This document shows, piece after piece, positions 6,428-11,839 of a stretch of DNA of 11,839 nt (position 1 is its first letter; each line of letters starts with the position of its first letter). Both the position numbers and the translations under genes were made by a program. This stretch comes from an uncultured Oscillibacter sp. (GTDB taxonomy: Bacteria; Bacillota; Clostridia; Oscillospirales; Oscillospiraceae): positions 1 through 11,839 of the forward strand of contig URKI01000060.1 in NCBI GenBank assembly GCA_900548505.1. The letters are read 5' to 3'. The notes under the pieces were generated by a model, which saw only the letters and a list, made by a program, of their open reading frames with translations, was not told the DNA's origin and made no database searches.

Positions 6428-7627
6428 TTAGATGACGCCCTCGTCCTTCAGCTCCGCCAGGCGCTCCGGGCTCAGGCCGAACACGCCCTCGTACACGGCC
6501 TCGTTGTCCTGGCCCAGGGTGGGAGCAGGAGTGCGCAGCCGGGGCATGCTGTCCATGAGCTTGACGGGATTGCCGTTGAGCCGCAGGTGGCCGGCCACGG
6601 GATGCTCGCAGTCCAGGAACATCTCCCGGGCCTTGGCAATGTGCTCGTCGTTCATGACGGCGGGAATATCGTTGATGGGGGCGGCAGGCACGCCGGCGGC
6701 AAGCACCGCCTCCACCGCCTCCTCGATGGTGTGCTGGGTGGACCACTCCTCCACGATCACCTTCAGCTCCGCCTCGTTGGCAAGGCGGTTCACCGGCGTA
6801 TCGTAGCGGGGATCATCCACCAGCTCGGGACGGTGGAGCACCTGGTTGCACAGCAGGGCGAAGAGCTTGTCATTGCCGCAGCCGATGACGAACTCGCCGT
6901 CCTTGGCCTTGAAGGAATCATAAGGTGCCGCGGAGGGATAGCGGTTGCCCATGCGCTCAGGCTGACGGCCGTCCACCTGATAGCGCTGGGTGTTGGTCTC
7001 CAGGAAGGAGACCAGACCGTCCACCAGGGATACGTCCACCCGCTGGCCCTTGCCGGTGAACTGCCGGGCATTCAGGGCAGCCAGGATGCCCACGCACAGG
7101 TTCAGTCCGCCCACCAGATCGCCGATGGCGCTGCCGGTACGCAGAGGGCCGCCGCCGGCCTCGCCGGTGAGGCTCATGATGCCGCTGGTGGCCTGGGCGA
7201 TGATGTCGTAGCCGGGGCGCTGGTGCTTGGGGCCGTAGCTTCCGAATCCGGACACGGCCGCGTACACGATGCGGGGGTTGACCTCCTTCAAAACGTCATA
7301 CCCCAGGCCCAGTTTGTCCATGACGCCGGGGCGATAATTTTCCACCACCACGTCGGCATTTTTCACCATTTCCTTGAAAAGGGCCTTTCCCTCGGGCTTT
7401 TTCAGGTTTAATGTAACACCCTTTTTGTTACGGTTCATGTTACAGTAATACAGGCTCTCCCCGTTTTTAAAGGGCGGAAATTTGCGGGTATCGTCTCCGG
7501 AGCCGGGGATCTCGATCTTGATGACCTCCGCGCCCAGGTCCGCAAGGTACATGGTGCAGTAGGGCCCCGCCATGACGCGGGTCAGATCCAGCACCCGAAT
7601 GTTGCTCAATGCCATTTGGTTTTCCAT
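6428..7627 (-). CDS. Class III (CaiB/BaiF) acyl-CoA transferase
   Basis: Cytoplasmic enzyme of 399 residues, normal for family III CoA-transferases, which move CoA from a donor thioester to a free carboxylic acid through an aspartyl-CoA intermediate. Visible marks: the N-terminal signature RVLDLTRVMAGPYCTMYLAD (11-30), ENYRPG (96-101), RPGYDIIAQATSG (137-149) and the catalytic aspartate Asp170 in SAIGDLVGG, equivalent to Asp169 of formyl-CoA transferase. The general look is of the succinyl-CoA:dicarboxylate branch (SUGCT-like, which accepts glutarate and hydroxymethylglutarate), but the substrate cannot be fixed by eye. ATG at 7627 with GGAGG upstream. A sigma-54 promoter lies 62 bp upstream. 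The next gene is the lyase that would cleave the product thioester. Confidence 0.93.
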   Translation of the reverse strand: MENQMALSNIRVLDLTRVMAGPYCTMYLADLGAEVIKIEIPGSGDDTRKFPPFKNGESLYYCNMNRNKKGVTLNLKKPEGKALFKEMVKNADVVVENYRPGVMDKLGLGYDVLKEVNPRIVYAAVSGFGSYGPKHQRPGYDIIAQATSGIMSLTGEAGGGPLRTGSAIGDLVGGLNLCVGILAALNARQFTGKGQRVDVSLVDGLVSFLETNTQRYQVDGRQPERMGNRYPSAAPYDSFKAKDGEFVIGCGNDKLFALLCNQVLHRPELVDDPRYDTPVNRLANEAELKVIVEEWSTQHTIEEAVEAVLAAGVPAAPINDIPAVMNDEHIAKAREMFLDCEHPVAGHLRLNGNPVKLMDSMPRLRTPAPTLGQDNEAVYEGVFGLSPERLAELKDEGVI

Positions 7628-7688
7628 GTTTCGTTCCTCCGATTTTTGGTGCGGCAGCCGCCGCAGTCTGCAGTTTGATGATTAATAA

Positions 7689-7704
7689 AGCAAATCACAT
7701 GCCA
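7689..7704 (-). promoter_or_regulatory. Sigma-54 (-24/-12) promoter of the CoA-transferase/lyase operon
   Basis: The minus strand reads TGGCAT-GTGAT-TTGCT with GG-N10-GC spacing. The element starts four bases after the AEC permease stop codon. Predicted start is near 7677, giving a leader of about 50 nt that contains a small GC hairpin (7650-7665). No terminator separates it from the permease gene, so read-through is also possible. Confidence 0.83.
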
Positions 7705-7708
7705 GTTT

Positions 7709-8653
7709 TCAGATAAGACCCGCCGAGCGCAGGATAAACACCACGCCGGTCATGGTGAACAGGGAGAATAGATGGGTCACCACCACGGCGCCGCAGGCGG
7801 TCTTTCCGTTGCCGCCCAGCTTGTCGGTAATGATATAGACGTTGACGGCAGCCGGCATGGACCCCACAATGGTCAGTGTCACCACCTGCTCGGCGCTCAG
7901 ACCCGCCGCAACGGCCATGGCGCCCCAGATGGCCGGCATGACCAGCAGCTTGATGCCGGACACCCGTAGCAGCAGCGGGAAATCCTCCCGGATGGCGTCC
8001 AGCTTGATGCTGGCACCCACCACCAAAAGGGCCATGGTGCTGGTTGCCACCTGGAGATAGCTCAGGCTCTTGGACGCCACATAGGGCAGCTCGATCTGGA
8101 AATAGGCGAAAGGCAGGCCCGCCAGGATGGCCAGCACCATGGGGTTTTTCAGCACGCCCAGCAGGATCTTGCCCAAACGGACGCCGCCTCCCCCCTCCTT
8201 GACGGTCATCAAAATGACGCCCTGGATGTTGTACAGCGGCAGCACCAGGGCCAGGATCACCGCCGTGCTGACCACGGTGTCGCTGTTGTAGATATTCTGC
8301 AGCAGGGCCATGCCCAGGTAGGCGAAGTTGCCCCGGAAGCACGCATGGGCAAAGGCGCTCTGCTTGCTCTTGTCCCGGCACAGGAGGTTGGCGCACAGCC
8401 AGGCCAGGATAAACTGCACCACCACGCCCGCCACAGTCACCTCCACATACCGCAGGTCAAAGGCGGCGGTCAGGTCCGTCTCACAGATATCCATGAACAG
8501 TTTGGCCGGCAGCATCACGTAGTAGACCAGATTGGTGGTCCTGGCCACATAGTCGTCGGAAAAAAGCCCCTTGCGGGCCAGCATATAGCCCAGCCCCAGC
8601 AAAATGAACAGCGGCAGGCTCATGTTGAGGCTGAAGAGCAGATTTTCAAGCAA
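7709..8653 (-). CDS. AEC-family (auxin efflux carrier/malate permease-like) transporter
   Basis: Membrane protein of 314 residues, typical of the AEC family, with about ten hydrophobic helices in two halves separated by a short charged stretch near 150-162 (VKEGGGGVRLGKI). Bacterial members are poorly characterised; some transport malate or malonate. The start is a TTG at 8653: the frame closes upstream, an AAGGGGA site lies nine bases before it, and the first ATG (residue 11) has no ribosome binding site. A sigma-54 promoter sits about 50 bp upstream and the gene runs straight into the promoter of the CoA-transferase operon, so it probably belongs to the same regulon and may move a substrate or waste acid of the pathway. 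Direction and substrate are unknown. Confidence 0.88.
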   Translation of the reverse strand: MLENLLFSLNMSLPLFILLGLGYMLARKGLFSDDYVARTTNLVYYVMLPAKLFMDICETDLTAAFDLRYVEVTVAGVVVQFILAWLCANLLCRDKSKQSAFAHACFRGNFAYLGMALLQNIYNSDTVVSTAVILALVLPLYNIQGVILMTVKEGGGGVRLGKILLGVLKNPMVLAILAGLPFAYFQIELPYVASKSLSYLQVATSTMALLVVGASIKLDAIREDFPLLLRVSGIKLLVMPAIWGAMAVAAGLSAEQVVTLTIVGSMPAAVNVYIITDKLGGNGKTACGAVVVTHLFSLFTMTGVVFILRSAGLI

Positions 8654-8700
8654 ACGGATCGTCCCCTTTTTAGCGAAGTTTTAACATCAGAATGATAATA

Positions 8701-8716
8701 AGCAATTTTCCTGCCA
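8701..8716 (-). promoter_or_regulatory. Sigma-54 (-24/-12) promoter of the AEC permease
   Basis: The minus strand reads TGGCAG-GAAAA-TTGCT with GG-N10-GC spacing, one change from TGGCAC-N5-TTGCW. It lies between the trkH terminator and the permease start, predicting a leader of under 40 nt. The -24 half falls within a separate inverted repeat (8706-8732). Confidence 0.78.
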
Positions 8717-8732
8717 GCTTTTCGCAGGAAAA
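8706..8732. repeat. 9-bp inverted repeat overlapping the AEC sigma-54 promoter
   Basis: TTTTCCTGC (8706-8714) and GCAGGAAAA (8724-8732) pair perfectly around nine bases. The left arm covers part of the sigma-54 element and the right arm merges with the base of the trkH terminator, so the two hairpins compete in a read-through transcript. It could also be a protein site over the promoter. Confidence 0.5.
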
Positions 8733-8758
8733 CGCGCGGTCGAGTCGACCGCGCGTTT
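8729..8758 (-). terminator. Terminator hairpin of the trkA-trkH operon
   Basis: AAACGCGCGGTC (8730-8741) and GACCGCGCGTTT (8747-8758) form a perfect 12-bp stem with a 5-base loop, starting three bases after the trkH stop. On the minus strand it ends in TTTT (8732-8729). The near symmetry would allow weak function in both directions. Confidence 0.85.
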
Positions 8759-8761
8759 GCA

Positions 8762-10207
8762 TCAACCCCTTAGAGAGGGCAGCTTGCGTTTCCAGATGGA
8801 CGGTGCGAACAGCAGCAGCATGGGGAACAGCTCCAGCCGGCCGGCCAGCATATCGAATGACAAAAGCAGCTTGGCGGCATAGGAGAACGAGGAGAAGTTG
8901 CCCATGGGACCCACGATCTCCAGGCCCGGTCCGATGTTGTTCATACAGGAGGCCACTGCCGTAAAGGTGGTGATCAGGTCCGTATGCTCCAGGGAAAGCA
9001 GCAGGCAGGAGACCATAAACAGCGCCAGATACACCGTGAGAAACAGATGCACGCTACGGATCTGCTTGTCGCCCAGGGGCTTGCCCTCCATCCGCACGGT
9101 GGCCACCGCGTGGGGATGCAGCATCTTCCGCATGTCCCCGAAAGACGTCTTTCCCAGGATGACGATCCGGGCCACCTTGATACCGCCGCCGGTGGAGCCG
9201 GCGCAGGCGCCCACAAACATCAGCGTCACCAAAATGGCCTTGGAGAACGTGGGCCACTGGTTGAAATCCACGGTGGCAAAGCCGGTGGTAGTGATGATGG
9301 AGGATACCTGGAAAAACGCATGGCGCAGGCTCTCGCCCACCGACTGGTACATATGGGCGATGTTGATGGTGATGGCGCCCACCGCCGCCGCCACGATCAG
9401 GATGTATGCCCGCAGTTCCTCAGAGCGGAACACATCCCGGAACCGACGGATCAGCAGGAAGTAATAGAGGTTGAAATTCACGCCAAACAGCAGCATGAAA
9501 ATGCCGATGACCACATCAAAGTAGGGGCTCTGATAGGCGCCCACGCTCAGGTTGCGGCAGCTGAAGCCGCCGGTACCGGCGGTGCCGAAGGCGTGGATGC
9601 ATGCGTCGAACAGCGGCATGCCGCCCAGCAGCAAAAGAACGATCTCGATGATGGTCATGACCAGGTAGATCCCGTAGAGGATCTTGGCCGAATCGCTCAT
9701 GCGGCTGACCAGCTTGCCCACCGTGGGGCCGGGCACCTCCGCCCGGAGCAGGTGCATACCGTGGCCGTCGCTCATGGGCAGGATGGCCATGACGAACACC
9801 AGCACGCCCATACCGCCCACCCAGTGGGTGAAGCTGCGCCAGAACAGGCCGCTGCGGGTAAGGGACTCCACCTCCGTGAGGATGCTGGCGCCGGTGGTGG
9901 TAAAGCCGGACACAGTTTCAAAAAAGGCATCCACAAAATGGGGGATGTCCCCCGAAATGCAGAAAGGCAGCGCGCCGAAGGCGGACATGGCGATCCACGC
10001 CATGGCGACCACAGCCAGGCCGTCTTTTGCGAACAAGGCCAAGCTCTTGGGCTTTTTGGCGCTCATCAGGGCGCCGCATACTGCCAGCGCCAGAGCGGGC
10101 AGCAAAAAGGGCAGGACAGATTCTCCGTACAAAACAGCCACCAGCAGCGGCAGGAGCATCAGCGCCGCCTCTGTCAGCAGGATCCTGCCCAGAATAAAGA
10201 CGATCAT
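8762..10207 (-). CDS. trkH: TrkH-family potassium uptake membrane subunit
   Basis: Integral membrane K+ channel-like subunit of the Trk/Ktr system, 481 residues, the usual length. The four pore-loop segments are visible: SGFTTTGAS (100-108), GTAGTGGFS (208-216), TTTGFATVDF (306-315) and NNIGPG (423-428). The gating-loop signature CAGSTGGGIKVARI is at 335-348 before the third pore-loop helix pair. ATG at 10207 with AAGGAGA upstream. It begins 27 bases after the trkA stop, so the pair forms an operon, with the cytoplasmic TrkA ring gating this pore. It ends in a strong terminator. There is no sign of sigma-54 control and no functional tie to the acid-degradation genes. TrkG would be an equally valid name within the family. 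Confidence 0.96.
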   Translation of the reverse strand: MIVFILGRILLTEAALMLLPLLVAVLYGESVLPFLLPALALAVCGALMSAKKPKSLALFAKDGLAVVAMAWIAMSAFGALPFCISGDIPHFVDAFFETVSGFTTTGASILTEVESLTRSGLFWRSFTHWVGGMGVLVFVMAILPMSDGHGMHLLRAEVPGPTVGKLVSRMSDSAKILYGIYLVMTIIEIVLLLLGGMPLFDACIHAFGTAGTGGFSCRNLSVGAYQSPYFDVVIGIFMLLFGVNFNLYYFLLIRRFRDVFRSEELRAYILIVAAAVGAITINIAHMYQSVGESLRHAFFQVSSIITTTGFATVDFNQWPTFSKAILVTLMFVGACAGSTGGGIKVARIVILGKTSFGDMRKMLHPHAVATVRMEGKPLGDKQIRSVHLFLTVYLALFMVSCLLLSLEHTDLITTFTAVASCMNNIGPGLEIVGPMGNFSSFSYAAKLLLSFDMLAGRLELFPMLLLFAPSIWKRKLPSLRG

Positions 10208-10234
10208 TTGGATGACTCTCCTTCTCCCCTCCGC

Positions 10235-11596
10235 TTACTGCAGGATATCCTGAATGTCCCGCAGGGAGGTATCCGTGGTAATGACGATCACATCGTCATG
10301 CAGCCGCAGCACATCCTCGCCGGAGGGGATGATGATCTGCCCGTTCTGCCGGACGATGCCCGCCAGCAAAATACCGCTCTTGAGCCGGAGGTCCTTCAGC
10401 GGCACGCCGATATAGGGCGCCTCGTGGGTCACGCCGAACTCCACGGCCTCCACGGTCTCGCCCGCCACCCGGTGCAGCGTCTTGATCTGGGAGCCGGTGG
10501 CGTTCTGCATGGCGCGCACATACTGCAAAATGAGCTCTGCCGTCACCGAGCCGGCAGACACCATGCTGTCGATCATGCTCTCGTCGGACACCAGATCCAC
10601 CAGCTGCTTGCGGTTGATCTTGGCCACCACCTTGCACTCGCCGGCCAGTCTGGCCGCGCTCATGGACATGAGGATGTTGGCCTCGTCCAGGCCGGTGAGG
10701 GCCACGAAGGCGTCCGTATGGCGGATGCCCTCTTCGTGGAGCAGCTCGCTGTCCGTGCCGTCGCCCACGATGACCAGCGCCCGGGGCAGCCGCTCGCCCA
10801 TATCCACGCAGCGCTGCTCGTCCCGGTCGATGATCTTTACGGACATGCCCATCTCCAGAAGCTCTTTGGCAAGATAGTAGCACATCTTGCTGGCGCCCAC
10901 GATCATGACGGAGGACGCCTTGCCCCGGAACACGCCCAGATGGCGGAAGAACTGCTCCAGCTGGGCGGGAGAGGAGGTCAGGTAGATCTTGTCGCCGGTT
11001 TTCAGTTCAAAGTCGCCGGAGGGGATGATAGTCTCCCCCTTGCGGGCCACGGCGCAGATCAGCACCCGCACCCTGAGGTTCCGGTAGAGGTCGGAAAGGC
11101 GCACGCCGTCCAGCTTGCTGCCCTCCCGGATGCGATACTCCACCAGCTCCATGCGGCCCTTGGAGAAGGACTCCAGCTTGATGGCGTTGGGGAAGCGCAG
11201 CACACGGGCGATCTCGCGGGCGGTGGCCTTCTCCGGGTTGATGACCATGGAAAGGCCCAGATCCTCCCGCATGAAGCGCAGCTGCTTTTCATACTCCGGG
11301 TTGCGGATGCGGGCGATGGTATGGCGCACGCCCAGCTTCTTGGCCACCAGGCACGCCACAATGTTGATCTCATCGCTGGAGGTGGTGGCGATCAGCAGGT
11401 CGGCCTTGTCCGCCTCCGCCTCCTTCTGCACCTCATAGATGGCGCCGTTGCCGCAGACGCCCATCACATCATGGATATTGATGATGTTGTCAATAAGGTG
11501 ATAGTTATGGTCGATGACCGTTACCTGGTTTTCCTTGGACAGCTGCTGCGTCAGCGCCAGGCCCACTTTGCCCGCGCCCACGATAATGATTCTCAT
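10235..11596 (-). CDS. trkA: TrkA-type potassium uptake regulatory subunit (two RCK modules)
   Basis: Cytoplasmic nucleotide-binding regulator of TrkH, 453 residues, with the tandem arrangement of long TrkA proteins: RCK-N1 (about 1-120), RCK-C1 (about 140-222), RCK-N2 (about 228-345) and RCK-C2 (about 370-450). The first Rossmann site is intact: GAGKVG at 7-12 with Asp29 in VIDH. The second has GASKMC at 234-239, lacking the second and third glycines of GxGxxG although IIDRD is kept, so NAD(H) or ATP may bind mainly in the first module. The frame is open to 11659, but the ATG at 11596 starts exactly at the conserved MRIIIVGAGKVG and has an AAAGGAA site. It is the first gene of the trkA-trkH operon. 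Confidence 0.95.
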   Translation of the reverse strand: MRIIIVGAGKVGLALTQQLSKENQVTVIDHNYHLIDNIINIHDVMGVCGNGAIYEVQKEAEADKADLLIATTSSDEINIVACLVAKKLGVRHTIARIRNPEYEKQLRFMREDLGLSMVINPEKATAREIARVLRFPNAIKLESFSKGRMELVEYRIREGSKLDGVRLSDLYRNLRVRVLICAVARKGETIIPSGDFELKTGDKIYLTSSPAQLEQFFRHLGVFRGKASSVMIVGASKMCYYLAKELLEMGMSVKIIDRDEQRCVDMGERLPRALVIVGDGTDSELLHEEGIRHTDAFVALTGLDEANILMSMSAARLAGECKVVAKINRKQLVDLVSDESMIDSMVSAGSVTAELILQYVRAMQNATGSQIKTLHRVAGETVEAVEFGVTHEAPYIGVPLKDLRLKSGILLAGIVRQNGQIIIPSGEDVLRLHDDVIVITTDTSLRDIQDILQ

Positions 11597-11640
11597 GGTG
11601 CTTCCTTTCGTCTTGTCCAGACTGCTTTTCATAAAAGTGT

Positions 11641-11656
11641 CCGGGCTCTCGCCCGG
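11641..11656 (-). promoter_or_regulatory. GC hairpin in the trkA leader
   Basis: CCGGGC (11641-11646) and GCCCGG (11651-11656) pair around a tetraloop that reads GAGA (GNRA type) in the transcript. It lies between the putative -10 and the trkA start. A TTTT run comes only four bases after the stem on the minus strand, so weak attenuation is possible but unproven. Confidence 0.4.
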
Positions 11657-11676
11657 CAATGGTCGTGTATTAAGGA

Positions 11677-11682
11677 ATTATA
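11677..11682 (-). promoter_or_regulatory. Putative -10 box of the trkA-trkH promoter
   Basis: The minus strand reads TATAAT, a perfect -10 hexamer, about 80 bases upstream of the trkA ATG in AT-rich sequence. No good -35 is seen at 16-18 bp spacing. It implies a leader of about 75 nt carrying the GC hairpin. Confidence 0.45.
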
Positions 11683-11788
11683 AAGGATATTCTTGTAAAA
11701 TGGAATACCTTTTCCCCCCTTATTGGCACAAATTTTATGGCATTTTCAAAACACGCCCAAATTTTTCTTGACAAACACAGACTCCCTG

Positions 11789-11839
11789 CTGTCTCTTATA
11801 CACATCTGACGCTGCCGACGACTAGTCGAGTGTAGATCT
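11789..11839. other. Untrimmed Illumina Nextera adapter with i5 index (not genomic)
   Basis: The stretch begins with the Tn5 mosaic end CTGTCTCTTATACACATCT (11789-11807), continues with GACGCTGCCGACGA (11808-11821) of the read 1 Nextera adapter, then an 8-base index CTAGTCGA (11822-11829) and GTGTAGATCT (11830-11839), the start of the P5 flow-cell arm. Order and spacing match the reverse complement of a Nextera i5 library end. Genomic sequence therefore stops at or before 11788. Confidence 0.98.

Noticed and set aside
8984..11683. Plus-strand open frame of about 900 codons across trkH and trkA
   Set aside because: Antisense to two conserved genes and composed of His/Gly/Ala/Gln-rich sequence with no motif.
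11724..11739. Plus-strand sigma-54-like element starting TGGCAC
   Set aside because: The -12 half reads TTATG and lacks the essential GC; no gene follows on that strand within the window.
11768..11773. Plus-strand TTGACA as a -35 box of a divergent promoter
   Set aside because: The matching -10 would fall in the adapter, so nothing can be said.
11597..11788. c-di-AMP (ydaO-type) or other riboswitch before trkA
   Set aside because: Such riboswitches precede K+ transport genes in many Firmicutes, but the predicted leader is only about 75 nt with one simple hairpin, and I see no conserved core.
11789..11807. Tn5 mosaic end as evidence of a transposon
   Set aside because: It continues directly into library adapter and index sequence, so it is a sequencing artefact, not a mobile element.

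Overview
The window looks like the end of a contig from a fairly GC-rich Gram-positive anaerobe, probably a Clostridia member of the Oscillospiraceae type. That placement is an inference from strong AGGAGG ribosome binding sites, protein style and gene content; no rRNA or tRNA is present to test it. All eight genes are on the minus strand, so transcription runs from high to low coordinates. Position 1 cuts a gene. The last 51 bases (11789-11839) are not genomic: they are an untrimmed Illumina Nextera adapter with an i5 index.

In transcription order the layout is: a K+ uptake operon trkA-trkH (11596 to 8762) closed by a strong hairpin; an AEC-family permease (8653-7709); a class III CoA-transferase and an HMG-CoA-lyase-type enzyme (7627-5450) closed by a textbook terminator; a sigma-54-dependent activator of the PrpR type (5343-3385); and two tandem DASS/SLC13 carboxylate transporters, copy B (3115-1673, complete) and copy A (1236 to beyond position 1). 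The two transporter copies align without a gap over 1236 bp and differ at 37 of 412 residues, so they are a gene duplication.

The main finding is regulatory. Four intergenic regions on the coding strand carry near-perfect sigma-54 -24/-12 elements: before DASS copy A (1331-1346, exact consensus), DASS copy B (3172-3187), the CoA-transferase (7689-7704) and the AEC permease (8701-8716). Each has GG-N10-GC spacing. With the activator gene between them, they define a self-contained sigma-54 regulon. Upstream of the copy B promoter lies a 24-bp dyad of TTGCA-type half-sites, a plausible activator site. A similar TTGCAAC box sits at the activator's own putative start site.

My reading is a small catabolic island for an external branched or hydroxylated dicarboxylate. 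The transporters bring the acid in, the CoA-transferase makes its CoA thioester from an acyl-CoA donor, and the lyase splits the thioester into acetyl-CoA plus an oxo-acid. 3-Hydroxy-3-methylglutarate is the simplest candidate, because the lyase keeps the catalytic set of true HMG-CoA lyases, but the substrate is not proven by sequence. The trk operon looks like an unrelated housekeeping neighbour.
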